From Prosthecobacter algae (lineage in GTDB: Bacteria > Verrucomicrobiota > Verrucomicrobiia > Verrucomicrobiales > Verrucomicrobiaceae), in contig NZ_BAABIA010000006.1 in the NCBI RefSeq assembly GCF_039542385.1, forward strand, positions 389,996 to 453,995: 64,000 bases of DNA, read 5' to 3'. Shown in pieces: positions 17,565 through 26,596 of this stretch. Both the position numbers and the translations under genes were made by a program. Every line of letters begins with the position of its first letter. Position 1 is the stretch's first letter. The notes under the pieces were generated by a model. That model did not search any database. It was not told where the DNA came from and was given only the letters and a program-made list of their open reading frames with translations.

Positions 17565-18596
17565 TCAAATCTCCTTTTTCACCTGGGCGACGCCGGAGAC
17601 CATGTTGGCGAGTTTTTGCTTCGCGGCCCAGCGGGCGGTCTGGCTGAGACCGCAGTCGGGGGCAAAGACGAGGCGATCAGCCGGGGCATGCTTCAAGCAG
17701 GCGCGCACGCTTTCGGCCACGTTTTCGGGGGTCTCGACGTAGTAGCTTTTCACATCAATGATGCCCACGGCGACATCGGTGCGTTTGGCGATCTCGCCGA
17801 TGATTTCCAGCTCGGCGTATTCGCGGTTGGCCATCTCAACATGCACTTCGTCGCAGTGGAGGTCAAAGAAGGCGGGGAACAGCGGGGCGTATTTGCGGTA
17901 GCCGACGGGGTGGCCCTTGAAGTTGCCAAAGCACAGGTGGGTGCAGATGCGGGCACGGCCATAACCGGACTCGACGGTGCGGTTGAAGAGATCCACAAAA
18001 CGGCGGGTGTCTTCGCGAAATCCGTAGCAGCTCATGCTGGGCTCATCCACGCAGATTTCCTCCGCACCGGCGGCGACGAGATCGGCGATCTCCTGGCGGA
18101 CGATGGGCAGCAGGGCCTCCGTAATGGCGTAACGATCGGCATACTGTTGGTTAGGCGCGAGGCGGCCACTGAGGGTGTAGGGGCCGGGCACGCTGACCTT
18201 GAGGCGTTTGCCCGAGCCTCCAGCCAGACGCTTGAGCCGCTGAAATTCCTCGACCGCGCCGAGGCCGCGAGGGGCACGCAGTTCCCCCACGATCTCATGC
18301 TTGCCGCGCTGATCATGGGCGGGCGGGCCAAAACGGCGCGGGCTGGCGGGCTCGAGCGCGATGCCCTCGATGAAGCCGTAGAAGGACAGGTTGAAGTCAA
18401 AGCGGGTCTGCTCGCCATCGGTGATGACATCCAGCCCGGCGGCGATCTGATCCTGAATGGCCACCATGGCCGCATCGTCCTGCAGCTCGGCCCGGTCGGC
18501 GCTGCCAAACTGGTCCAGGTGCTGAGCAGAAAACTCCAACCAGCCTGGAAACGGGTAGCTGCCAATGACCGAGGTGCGGAGCGGTTGATCCTTCAT
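17565..18596 (-). CDS. Cobalamin-independent methionine synthase-like protein (core-MetE type)
   Basis: The product has 343 residues, corresponding to the MetE catalytic C-terminal barrel without the N-terminal domain of enterobacterial MetE. It begins 'RTSVIGSYPFPGW', as in MetE/UROD-fold proteins, and contains 'DVITDGEQTRFDF', 'KVSVPGPYTL', 'EICVDEPSM', the Zn-ligand segment 'ICTHLCFGNFKG' and the final ligand in 'RLVFAPDCGLSQ'. These match the zinc site that activates the thiol substrate (His-x-Cys and a late Cys). Short MetE proteins in bacteria may use methylcobalamin or a non-folate methyl donor, so the donor is uncertain. Its neighbour on the same strand is purB, upstream by 182 bp. 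Confidence 0.85.
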   Translation of the reverse strand: MKDQPLRTSVIGSYPFPGWLEFSAQHLDQFGSADRAELQDDAAMVAIQDQIAAGLDVITDGEQTRFDFNLSFYGFIEGIALEPASPRRFGPPAHDQRGKHEIVGELRAPRGLGAVEEFQRLKRLAGGSGKRLKVSVPGPYTLSGRLAPNQQYADRYAITEALLPIVRQEIADLVAAGAEEICVDEPSMSCYGFREDTRRFVDLFNRTVESGYGRARICTHLCFGNFKGHPVGYRKYAPLFPAFFDLHCDEVHVEMANREYAELEIIGEIAKRTDVAVGIIDVKSYYVETPENVAESVRACLKHAPADRLVFAPDCGLSQTARWAAKQKLANMVSGVAQVKKEI

Positions 18597-18778
18597 GTCT
18601 CAAGGCTACGGCGTGATGACCACCCTCGTCAACCCGGACCCGTATCCGGCAATTTTTAGAGTTGGATTGTTCATCTTACCAGAAGAAGACCCGTTTGGCT
18701 TCGAACAAAAAAAATAGGACCCATGGGTCGCACAGGTCCTATCAAAATCATGGGAAAGCTAAAGCCAATTTCAGCATC

Positions 18779-20206
18779 TTAAAGGATGCTGCCGGGTTCG
18801 TAGGCGGCGGCTTCGGGGTGCTTGGCCACGAGTTCGCAGACGCGGAAGACGAAGTGGTCCACCTGCTGGGGGGCATCGCCGGAGTTGGCCTTGCCCTGGG
18901 CCATGATGGCATCGAGTGCATCGGCCTTGAGGCCCAGGCGGTCATCGGCGGCGAGACGGGCGAGGAGGTCGTTGTGGCTGACTTTGCCGGTGCGCATGTC
19001 GCGGGCGACAGCGACGGCGTGCTCCTTGATGGCTTCGTGCGCGGCTTCGCGGCCAGCGCCGGCTTTGACGGCCTCCATGAGCACCGTGGTGGTGAGCAAG
19101 AAGGGCAGATAGCGCATGAGCTCTTGCTCGACGACGGCTTCGAAGACTTCCATCTGGTTAAGCACGGTGAGGAGCGTTTCCAGCAGGCCATCCATGGCCA
19201 GGAAGGCATCCGGCAGCATGACGCGGCGGACGACGGAGCAGGAGACATCGCCCTCATTCCACTGGTCACCAGCCAGGCCTGCGGCCATGGCGAGGTAGCC
19301 TTTGAGGATGACGTGAAAGCCGTTGATGCGCTCGCAGGAGCGGCTGTTCATCTTGTGCGGCATGGCGGAGCTGCCGACCTGGCCTTTAGCGAAACCTTCG
19401 CTGGCCAGCTCATGCCCAGCCATGAGGCGGAGGGTCTTGGCAAAGCTGCCGGCACCGCTGGCCACGTGGGTCAGGGTGGAGACGACCTGCATGTCCAGGC
19501 TGCGGGGATAGACCTGGCCGACGGCATCCAGGGAAGCATTGATGCCGAGGTGATGCAGGATGCGGTCCTCCAGGGCGCGGGCCTTGGCGGAGTCGCCATT
19601 GAAGAGGGTGATCTGATCCAGGCGGGTGCCGACAGCGCCCTTCAAACCACGGGCGGGATAGCTGGCGATGAGGGCATTCAGCGCCTCGACCCCAAGAAGC
19701 ATTTCCTCACCAAACATGGCGATGCGCTTGCCCACGGTGGTGACCTGCGCGGCCACGTTGTGGGTGCGGGCGGTCATGGGGATGTCGCGGCACTGGGCGG
19801 CGCGTTTGGCGAAGCCGGAAAGGGCGGCGATGCTCTTCTTGCGCACTTCCAGGAGGGCGCGGAAGACCTGGAGCTGCTCCACGTTTTCCGTGAGGTCGCG
19901 GCTGGTCATGCCTTTGTGGATGTGCTCGTGCCCGGCGAGGTCGCAGAACTCCTCGATGCGGGCCTTCACATCGTGACGGGTGACGCGCTCGCGCTCCATG
20001 ATGGAGGCGAGGTTGACCTGGTCCTTCACCTTCTCGTAGCTTTCGATGACGCCATCGGGCACGGGGATGCCGAGGTCGCGCTGGCCTTTGAGAACGGCGA
20101 TCCAGTAGTCCCGCTCCAGCTTCACCTTGCCCTCGCCCGACCAGAGGGCGCGCATGGCGGGGGTGGCGTAACGTTCGGCAAGGACATTGGAAATGGCATC
20201 AGTCAT
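18779..20206 (-). CDS. purB: Adenylosuccinate lyase
   Basis: The product has 475 residues, the usual length. It contains the fumarase/aspartase superfamily signature GSSAMPHKMN, the His-bearing 'MTARTHNVAAQV' segment, and 'MTSRDLTENVEQLQV' as in the catalytic TSxD region. It cleaves SAICAR to AICAR and adenylosuccinate to AMP in purine synthesis in the cytoplasm. The internal order and the 'SVVRRVMLPDAF' segment agree with PurB rather than argininosuccinate lyase or fumarase. It lies between two MITE-like elements along with the MetE-like gene. Confidence 0.95.
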   Translation of the reverse strand: MTDAISNVLAERYATPAMRALWSGEGKVKLERDYWIAVLKGQRDLGIPVPDGVIESYEKVKDQVNLASIMERERVTRHDVKARIEEFCDLAGHEHIHKGMTSRDLTENVEQLQVFRALLEVRKKSIAALSGFAKRAAQCRDIPMTARTHNVAAQVTTVGKRIAMFGEEMLLGVEALNALIASYPARGLKGAVGTRLDQITLFNGDSAKARALEDRILHHLGINASLDAVGQVYPRSLDMQVVSTLTHVASGAGSFAKTLRLMAGHELASEGFAKGQVGSSAMPHKMNSRSCERINGFHVILKGYLAMAAGLAGDQWNEGDVSCSVVRRVMLPDAFLAMDGLLETLLTVLNQMEVFEAVVEQELMRYLPFLLTTTVLMEAVKAGAGREAAHEAIKEHAVAVARDMRTGKVSHNDLLARLAADDRLGLKADALDAIMAQGKANSGDAPQQVDHFVFRVCELVAKHPEAAAYEPGSIL

Positions 20207-20270
20207 GGGCCGCCCAACTTGCCGGGGAGAGGCGGGGAGTCAAGCCGGGGCCGCATCCGGAGGGGAATCT

Positions 20271-20798
20271 CTAACTGGAGAAATGCCACTGGCCCGTGCT
20301 GCTTTCGTAAACCCAGGCATCAAAAAAGCCACCGATGGGATCGCCAAACCAGAGGGTGAAATTTCGGCCGTCGGAGCTGTAGCCGCCTTTCCCGATGAGG
20401 CGCGGCAAGGGCGGATGCGACGGCAGATCCTGGAGCGTGCGCGGGTAGGTGCCATGTGCGGTACGATAGGCCTCCAGGTGTGGCCGCAGGACCTGGGGCC
20501 AGGCTTTGGCCTGGGCGATGGCCCGCTGAAAGACATGGTGATTCAAGGGCAAGGCCACGCTGCCCAGCACGGCTGCATAGGCCAAGACACGCAGCACCTG
20601 CACTAGGGCGGGCATGGTGCGCCCCTGGCGGCTGGCACGCCAGAGCATAAAGGCGGCCAGCAGGGCCACGGGCACCCCCACGGCGGCCCCCAGGAAGGCC
20701 AACACGCGCAGCACAAACGGATCTGCCCACCACAAGATGGCCGCGAAGAGCAAGGCAAGGAAGGTGTAAGCGCAGAGGCGTTTCATGACGTCAGACAT
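20271..20798 (-). CDS. Small membrane protein with pseudopilin-like tail
   Basis: The product has 175 residues (an in-frame ATG at 20786 is an alternative start). Three hydrophobic segments lie within residues ~5-100 (CAYTFLALLFAAILWW; VLAFLGAAVGVPVALLAAF; VLRVLAYAAVLGSVAL). The C-terminus 'LEAYRTAHGTYPRTLQDLP' followed by 'FTLWFGDPIGGFFDAWVYES' recalls the soluble part of type II/IV pseudopilins, where a helix is followed by GxYP and beta strands. It lacks the pilin leader, so it is not a pilin. The function is unknown. It is 64 bp upstream of purB on the same strand. Confidence 0.6.
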   Translation of the reverse strand: MSDVMKRLCAYTFLALLFAAILWWADPFVLRVLAFLGAAVGVPVALLAAFMLWRASRQGRTMPALVQVLRVLAYAAVLGSVALPLNHHVFQRAIAQAKAWPQVLRPHLEAYRTAHGTYPRTLQDLPSHPPLPRLIGKGGYSSDGRNFTLWFGDPIGGFFDAWVYESSTGQWHFSS

Positions 20799-20986
20799 CC
20801 GGCGGCCTGCCTGTCAGGGGTGGAACGGGGGAGGATGGAACGCGAGCCGGAGGAGCTTGCGCCAGCCCATGAGACTGGACGCGAACGCGGGCCTGACAAG
20901 CGACAGATGCGACGACGTTCGGGCTGGGTGAATCACCAAAGAGACTTTCGATGCTTGGCGCATTCACCCATGAGGATTTGCCGACA
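20799..20986. other. Intergenic region left of second MITE-like element
   Basis: No gene is seen. GC-rich sequence contains GCTTGCGCCAGCCCATGAG, close to a segment at about 6845, so it may be part of another dispersed repeat. The remaining 130 bp right of the element (21159-21288) hold a hairpin-like GTGAAAGGTAGCCGGGGCTGC region with no clear function. Confidence 0.4.
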
Positions 20987-21158
20987 AGTAGCCCGCACAG
21001 TCCCTGTGCGGACAGCAACCTCGAAGCCCCGAGCCGCCATGCTTCCAGATTTTCCCACCGCCGCAGGGTTAAGGGGAGTTCGGTGGGGTGGTCTTTACTG
21101 GCTCGGTTGTCTGTGAGGTGTCGGCGCAGCTATCCGCACAGGGACTGTGCGGGCTACT
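20987..21158 (+). mobile_element. MITE-like element with 25 bp terminal inverted repeats, copy 2
   Basis: A 172 bp element with ends 20987-21011 and 21134-21158 as perfect 25 bp inverted repeats, the same as in copy 1 at 17311-17487. The interiors differ by small indels and substitutions. The two copies are in direct orientation and bracket the metE-like gene, purB and the membrane-protein gene. Confidence 0.75.
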
Positions 21159-21288
21159 TTTCTGCGCGAGTGCAGGACCAAGGGCAGATCGGAGAATGAA
21201 AGACGCACTTTTTGTTAGGCTTGTTTGACCGCCGTGAAAGGTAGCCGGGGCTGCTTTTCACGGACGGATCATCAAACAAGAGCGGACC

Positions 21289-23196
21289 TCACTCCCCGGA
21301 GCGGGAGAATGGGAGGCTGATGCGGGAGGTCAGGGGGCGGGCGGGCAGCGGATTGCGCTGGATGCCGGTGGTGAGGGCTTGACCGACGGCGTTGAGGAGA
21401 TCCAGCACGTCGAAGGGCTTGGGCAGGTAGTTGATGCCGAGCTGGAGGGACGTGGTCTGGCCGAGGATGTCCGGGCAGTAGCCGCTGGTGAAGATGATGG
21501 GCAGGCTGGCATCATCCCCCAAGATGGCACGACCGAGATCAAAGCCGCTGGCATCGCCAGGGAGATTGATGTCGGTGATGACGAGATTGATGCTGTGCCG
21601 GTGGGCACGCCAGATCTGCCAGGCTTCATGAGCGTCCTTCGCGGCATGGACGGTGTGGCCCTGGTTTTCCAAGACGTAGTTCATGACGTGGCGCACGCTG
21701 GAGTCATCGTCCACGATGAGGAGGTTGCACGGGGCGACCTCATGCAGCAGGCCATCGAAGTCCTGGCCGCCGGTGATCGGGGCGACGATCTCGTTTTCCA
21801 GCGTGGCGATGGGCAGGTAAATATCAAAGTCCGTGCCGACGCCGACAACGCTGGAGACGGTGACCCAGCCGCCCATGTGGCGGGCGAGACCGCGCACCAT
21901 GGCGAGGCCCATGCCAGTGCCTTTGCCGGGTTCCTTGGTGGTGAAGAAGGGATCGAAAATCTGCTTCAGCACTTCCTGCGGCATGCCGCTGCCGCTGTCG
22001 CTGAAGGAGAGAATGGCGAAGTGGCCAGCGTGGGCATCGGGATGCAGGGCGCGGGCGTCTTCGGAGGTGGCGATGTGGGTCTGCCGGGTGCTGATGCGCA
22101 GGGTGCCGCCTTTGGGCATGGCATCGCGGGCATTGACGGCGAGGTTCACCACGATCTGGCCCAGGGAGCCGGGATCGGCCATGACTTCGGGGAGGTCGGC
22201 CATGAAGGTGGCCTCGAGGGTGACATGATTGCCCAGGGTGCGCTTCAGCAGGTCCAGCTCGGCCTCGATTTCGCGCTCCAGAGAGACGGGGCGCGGGGTC
22301 TTGTAATCGCGGCTGGTGAAGTTGAGGAGCTGCTTGGTGAGATCCGCCGCACGGCGGGCGGCGAGGAGGACTTCGCCCATGGATTCGGAGATGCCGGGGG
22401 GCTGGTCGCCGTTCATGAGGTTCATGCTCAGGTGGCCCTGGATGACGGTGAGGACGTTGTTAAAGTCATGGGCGATGCCGGCAGCGAGGCCGCCGAGGGC
22501 ATCCATCTTCTGCATCTTGCGGATGTCTTCCTCCAGGCGCATGCGGTCATCGTGCTCCTGGCGGAGGCGGGCATAGGTGTCCTCCATGCGCTTGGTGCTG
22601 TCCCAGAGCTTGGTCTGGAGGCCGAGCTGGCGCAGGGCGGATTCGCGCTCAAAACCCCACTTGGAAGTGAGGGCATTGGCGATTTGGATGACCTCAATGG
22701 GATCGAAGGGTTTTTTCAGGATGACCAGGCGGTGGGAGATGCCGAGGTGGTCCACGATGTCGTCCCAGGAATAGTCGGCATAGGCGGTGCAAATGGCCAC
22801 CTGGAGATCCGGCTGGAGGCGCCACAGGTTCTTAATGGTGGCGATGCCATCCATGCCGGGAGGCATGCGCACATCCACCAGGGCGAGGGCAAAGGGGCGG
22901 GCCTGCTGAAGGCCCATCTCCACCAGGCGCACGGCCCCATCTCCCTGCGCGGCAAAGGCGAGCTCGAACTCCGGCATGGAGCGGGAGGACTGGGGATCGC
23001 CAAAGACGGCGGACTCGATCATGTTGAGGTCGCCTTCCCCGAAGTCGGTGGGGGAGAGGATCTTGCGGAAGTCCTCGTGGATCGTGGTGTTATCATCCAC
23101 GATCAGGATGCGATGGTTCACATGCAGCGGGTCTTGGGCGACCAGATCTGCAGCAGGATCGTTGTTGGGGCGGGGCGGGTTCATGCGAGGGTTCAC
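21289..23196 (-). CDS. Hybrid receiver-histidine kinase-receiver protein
   Basis: From GTG at 23196 the product has 635 residues (ATG at 23184 gives 631). The order is: an N-terminal receiver (HRILIVDDNTTIHEDFRKIL, phospho-acceptor in ALVDVRMPPGMDGIA, ~30-180); a coiled linker; a HisKA domain with the H-box 'AAGIAHDFNNVLTVIQGHL' (~245); an HATPase with N, G1 and G2 motifs (VNLAVNARDAMPKGG, FSDSGSGMP, GTGMGLAMVRGLARHMGG); and a C-terminal receiver (NLLIVDDDSSVRHVMN, acceptor in LVITDINLPGD). There is no membrane segment, so it is cytoplasmic. The GTG start overlaps the upstream kinase stop (GTGA), implying translational coupling; the two probably form one phosphorelay. The output is unknown. 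Confidence 0.92.
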   Translation of the reverse strand: MNPRMNPPRPNNDPAADLVAQDPLHVNHRILIVDDNTTIHEDFRKILSPTDFGEGDLNMIESAVFGDPQSSRSMPEFELAFAAQGDGAVRLVEMGLQQARPFALALVDVRMPPGMDGIATIKNLWRLQPDLQVAICTAYADYSWDDIVDHLGISHRLVILKKPFDPIEVIQIANALTSKWGFERESALRQLGLQTKLWDSTKRMEDTYARLRQEHDDRMRLEEDIRKMQKMDALGGLAAGIAHDFNNVLTVIQGHLSMNLMNGDQPPGISESMGEVLLAARRAADLTKQLLNFTSRDYKTPRPVSLEREIEAELDLLKRTLGNHVTLEATFMADLPEVMADPGSLGQIVVNLAVNARDAMPKGGTLRISTRQTHIATSEDARALHPDAHAGHFAILSFSDSGSGMPQEVLKQIFDPFFTTKEPGKGTGMGLAMVRGLARHMGGWVTVSSVVGVGTDFDIYLPIATLENEIVAPITGGQDFDGLLHEVAPCNLLIVDDDSSVRHVMNYVLENQGHTVHAAKDAHEAWQIWRAHRHSINLVITDINLPGDASGFDLGRAILGDDASLPIIFTSGYCPDILGQTTSLQLGINYLPKPFDVLDLLNAVGQALTTGIQRNPLPARPLTSRISLPFSRSGE

Positions 23197-25220
23197 GGTA
23201 GGTTTGACGCAGAGACAGTGTTGGGCGGCGGGAGAGGACCGGTTTTAGAGTCCTTGCGCGCCGGAATTTCCAGGATGAAGCGGGCCCCTTTGCCCAGGCC
23301 TTCGCTTTCAGCCTTCAGGCTGCCGCCGAGATCCTGGGCGAGCAGGCAGGCGTGATGTAGGCCGAAGCCGTGGCCATCCTTTTTGGTGGTGAAACCCTGG
23401 GTGAAGATGCTGGTGAGGTGGCGGGGCTGGATGCCGCAGCCGGTATCCTCCACCACGATGCGCACGTGGGTTTCCCCCTGGGGCTGGATGCGCAGCGTCA
23501 TCCGGCGCTGGGAGGCGGGCTTGTCCCCCATGGCCTGGCAGGCATTGGCCAGCAGGTTCACCAGGATCTGCAGCAGCAGGCCGCGGGCGGAGTAAATGGG
23601 CGGCAGATCCGCAAAGTGGCGGTCCACGGTGACCTGCTGATGGGCGATGTTGACATCCATCTCCAGGCGCAGGGCCTCTTCCATGACGGTGACGAGATCC
23701 AGCGGTTCCCAAAGGGTGCGCACGCTGCTGTGCGACTGCTGGAGCATGATCATGTCGCGGATGTGCTCGATGCGCTCGATCATGTCGCTGACGGTGGCAT
23801 TGAGGCGGTTTTGCTCATCCCGCAGGTAGCTGGAGAGATCCACCAGATAGCCGGGCAGCACCTGGCCACGTTTGTCATCGGTGAAGAAGGCGGGGTTTTC
23901 TGGCAGGTTGTCCTTCAGGAGCTGGGTGGCCTGGCAGAGCTTGTCCATGCGGGACTTTTTCAGGCGCTCGGACAGGAGCTTGGCACCGACATTGAGGCTG
24001 TTGAGCACGTTGCCCACATTGTGCAGCACGCCGGTGGCGATTTCGGCCATGCCAGCCTGGCGAGAGGCCTCCACCATGACTTTGTGCATGTCCTGGGTGC
24101 TGGCCTCATTTTCACGCTGGGCGGTGATGTCCAGCAGGATGCCGCGCAGCACCAGGCCATCCATCATCAGGCGGGCGGCCTGGCCGTATTCCTGGACAAA
24201 GGCGGTGGAGCCATCCTGGCGCACCACGCGGTACTCGGCCTGGTATCTTTCCAGATTGGCCAGGGCCTTCTTCCAGTTCTCCTCCACACGCTCGCGATCC
24301 TCCGAATGGATGATGTTGCTGAGGAATCCGGCTTCCGAGGCCCAGCGGTCGAGATCATAACCCAGGTAACCTTCGGCACTCTGGCTGAGGTAGGTGAAGG
24401 TGCCGCCTGAGGCGGGCCTTTCCCAGACCACGCCCTGCACGGCATTGACCATGCCATCGAGGCTTTCGATGTCCTTTCGCAGGGGCCGGATGGCCTTTTC
24501 CAACTCGATCTGGCGGCGTTTTTCAGTCCGCACCACCAGGAATCCGCCCAGGCAGACGCAGATGACGAGCAAGCCGATGAATTCCCCCACCACGCGCCAC
24601 TGCTCGCGGAGAATGGCGTCATTGTACAACTTGGGGAAAAATTCCAGCACCATCGCGCCTTTGACGGCATCCGCGCCATCGCGCAGAGGAATGAGCGCCA
24701 TGAGACCGGTGACCTGGCCGTTTTTGCCTGCATCCACACACCAGAGTTCTTTGCCCTCCAGGCAACGGAGTAGTTTTTCCTCACAGCCGGCGTGGAGGTA
24801 AAGGCGGTCTTCCGGCTTCTGAAGGCCCAGGGACTGGAGGACGTGCCGCCCGTCTGGGGTCACTGAGGCCGTGGCGATGGCGCGGCCAAAGACGGCCTCC
24901 TGGCCGAGGCGGCGCTGGGTGCGCTGGACGACCGGCTGCATGGTCTCTGCCGTGAGGTCGCTGACTTTCTCCGTGGCACGCTCCAGAGCATGGGCATGGA
25001 CACGGGCGATGCCCATCCAAGAGAGGCTTAGGCGATCCGCCACCCGAGCCGAAGAGCGGGAAATGTGCAGCGGGGCTAGGTAAGCGACGGCACCGACGAG
25101 GGCGATCACCAAAAGATGGTGATGGGTATTGTGGAATTGTTTCCTCAGAAGGCCAAGGCAAGCCCCCCCCACGGCAAGCGTGGTGGCCAGGAAAACTAAA
25201 GCCGGGATGCCCAATTCCAT
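23193..25220 (-). CDS. Membrane sensor histidine kinase with PAS domain
   Basis: The product has 675 residues. There are two hydrophobic segments at the N-terminus (residues ~5-22 and ~36-52) and another at ~225-245 (FIGLLVICVCLGGFLVV), bracketing a sensor region that includes 'EDRLYLHAGCEEKLLRCLEG'. A PAS fold follows (~265-380; 'SNIIHSEDRERVEENWKKAL', ending LLDITAQRE), then a kinase core with H-box 'IATGVLHNVGNVLNSLNVGA' and HATPase motifs 'LLANACQAMGD', 'VEDTGCGIQ' and 'GHGFGLHHA'. It probably passes phosphate to the hybrid kinase whose start overlaps its stop. The stimulus is unknown. Confidence 0.9.
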   Translation of the reverse strand: MELGIPALVFLATTLAVGGACLGLLRKQFHNTHHHLLVIALVGAVAYLAPLHISRSSARVADRLSLSWMGIARVHAHALERATEKVSDLTAETMQPVVQRTQRRLGQEAVFGRAIATASVTPDGRHVLQSLGLQKPEDRLYLHAGCEEKLLRCLEGKELWCVDAGKNGQVTGLMALIPLRDGADAVKGAMVLEFFPKLYNDAILREQWRVVGEFIGLLVICVCLGGFLVVRTEKRRQIELEKAIRPLRKDIESLDGMVNAVQGVVWERPASGGTFTYLSQSAEGYLGYDLDRWASEAGFLSNIIHSEDRERVEENWKKALANLERYQAEYRVVRQDGSTAFVQEYGQAARLMMDGLVLRGILLDITAQRENEASTQDMHKVMVEASRQAGMAEIATGVLHNVGNVLNSLNVGAKLLSERLKKSRMDKLCQATQLLKDNLPENPAFFTDDKRGQVLPGYLVDLSSYLRDEQNRLNATVSDMIERIEHIRDMIMLQQSHSSVRTLWEPLDLVTVMEEALRLEMDVNIAHQQVTVDRHFADLPPIYSARGLLLQILVNLLANACQAMGDKPASQRRMTLRIQPQGETHVRIVVEDTGCGIQPRHLTSIFTQGFTTKKDGHGFGLHHACLLAQDLGGSLKAESEGLGKGARFILEIPARKDSKTGPLPPPNTVSASNLP

Positions 25221-25231
25221 ATATTCCAGAT

Positions 25232-25259
25232 ATTATAGCAATTATATAAATAAAGGCAA
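25232..25259 (-). promoter_or_regulatory. Predicted sigma70-type promoter for the sensor kinase
   Basis: On the minus strand TTGCCT (25254-25259) is followed after 16 bp by a perfect TATAAT (25232-25237). The ATG begins at 25220, so the expected transcription start would leave a leader of only a few bases, that is, a nearly leaderless message. This fits the absence of a Shine-Dalgarno sequence. Confidence 0.5.
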
Positions 25260-25588
25260 AGAATGATCCATGCTAAAGGGAAAATTATTCACTTTTGTTC
25301 AATTTTCGCCTCTTCATGATGATCAACCTCAGTCAATTCCCGATTGAATCAATATCTATAATACAAATTCAAACTAATTTGATATAAAGCAACACCTTAA
25401 CACCCCATTTCTCCGCGCATGAGAAAACAAAATATCGTGCTTACCGGAGGTTAATCCCGCAGAGCAAGGCGACTCAAAACGGCACGCGGGGCCGCCTATT
25501 TGCTGACGTGGAACGGACCCTGGCTGACAGGCCCACTGCGGAAACGGGCGCGAAAGGTGGAGGAAGCTGCGAGGGATTTTCCCCGGCC
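25260..25588. other. AT-rich intergenic region
   Basis: No gene is seen in these 329 bases between the sensor kinase promoter and the DUF3307 gene. Composition is AT-rich on the left (to ~25400) and normal on the right. It may contain a terminator for the minus-strand DUF3307 gene, but no strong hairpin was found. Confidence 0.5.
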
Positions 25589-25984
25589 TCAAAAAGTGAC
25601 CCAACCTGCCCAGGCGACGGCCACATAGGCCATTTTGCAAACGACGTGGAGGACCTGATCCTGGTTAAAATTGGTCTTGCCCTCGCACTTGGCCACATCG
25701 ATGCCCCAATGCACCACGAACTCCACCATGCCGAGCAGGGCCGAGCCAGTGATGAGCCACACCGCGCCTGCGTGGATGAGGCAGTGCGCGCTCATGCAGA
25801 CGACCCAGATGCTGACAGGTCGGGAGGGATCCTGAAGGCGGATGAGAAAACGGCGGTTCTTTCCCGTGGCCAGGTATTCGCCCTGAAGGGGGAAGTCTGC
25901 CACCGCGTGACCGATGCAGAGAGCAAACAGCGCTTTGAACGCTGTCAGCCAATTGAGCGGGGGAAACTCCACGAGTTCGAACAT
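25589..25984 (-). CDS. DUF3307 family membrane protein
   Basis: The ATG at 25984 gives 131 residues beginning MFELVEFPPLNWLTAFKALF. Conserved features of DUF3307 are visible: 'IGHAVADFPLQGEYLA' near the N-terminus, 'HCLIHAGAVWLITGSALLG', 'EFVVHWGIDVAKCEGK' and 'FNQDQVLHVVCKMAYVAVAW'. The family comprises small integral membrane proteins with conserved His/Asp residues and unknown function. It lies 51 bp after the last gene of the secretion operon on the same strand and might be co-transcribed, but I see no functional link. Confidence 0.75.
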   Translation of the reverse strand: MFELVEFPPLNWLTAFKALFALCIGHAVADFPLQGEYLATGKNRRFLIRLQDPSRPVSIWVVCMSAHCLIHAGAVWLITGSALLGMVEFVVHWGIDVAKCEGKTNFNQDQVLHVVCKMAYVAVAWAGWVTF

Positions 25985-26035
25985 GACGGACAAGCTCCCA
26001 TCCGGCTCCCTAACTGGCAACTTGAAAATGAACTC

Positions 26036-26596
26036 TTAAGGAGGTGGCAGGGGAACGTCGCCTTTCGGGGTCACCGGCTGGGCTGCGCCCTGGGTGGGGA
26101 GCGGGGGCAGCAGGGGCGAAACGGTCGGCTGCCCGCCTGCCGGACGCGTCTGCAAAGCGGGGGCGGCGGGTGCTGGCGCAGCGGGAGCCTCGGCAAAGGC
26201 GACCCAGCCTGCCTGGTCGCCCTTCTGAAGCTGCACGCGCGTCTTGTCCATGGTCGCCCCGGGCGTGACCTTGCGGATGCGGATGCCGTTTTCGTTTTCG
26301 GCATTCAGGCGGGCTTCGCTGATGAGGGAGGTGGTGCGATCCACCAGCACGGCGACGACCTGGCCATCCACCTCATAGACACCGACGAGCGAGAGGGCAT
26401 CCGTAAACAAGGGGCCCGCAGGTGCATCGGGCGAGGGCAGATCGCGCGTGGTGAAGAGGGACTTTTCCCACAGCGGCGCGTAGTGCTTCAGCTCCGGGAA
26501 CGGCACCGGAGGTTCTTTGCCCGCAGCCGGGACCTGGGCGAAAACGGCGCAGGGCATGGCGGCGAAGGCGGCCAGGACTAACAAAAAGAATTTCAT
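26036..26596 (-). CDS. GspC/PilP-like secretion accessory protein
   Basis: The product has 186 residues with a cleavable signal (MKFFLLVLAAFAAMPCAVFA). The region 'YAPLWEKSLFTTRD' followed by 'ALSLVGVYEVDGQVVAVLVD' resembles the homology region of GspC and PilP, where a strand 'L.GV....AVL.D' binds the secretin. The C-terminus is Pro/Ala-rich and disordered. It overlaps the gspM stop by 4 bp (ATGA) and closes the run of secretion genes. In this family the protein would link the inner-membrane platform to the secretin. Assignment by position and short pattern only. Confidence 0.55.
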   Translation of the reverse strand: MKFFLLVLAAFAAMPCAVFAQVPAAGKEPPVPFPELKHYAPLWEKSLFTTRDLPSPDAPAGPLFTDALSLVGVYEVDGQVVAVLVDRTTSLISEARLNAENENGIRIRKVTPGATMDKTRVQLQKGDQAGWVAFAEAPAAPAPAAPALQTRPAGGQPTVSPLLPPLPTQGAAQPVTPKGDVPLPPP

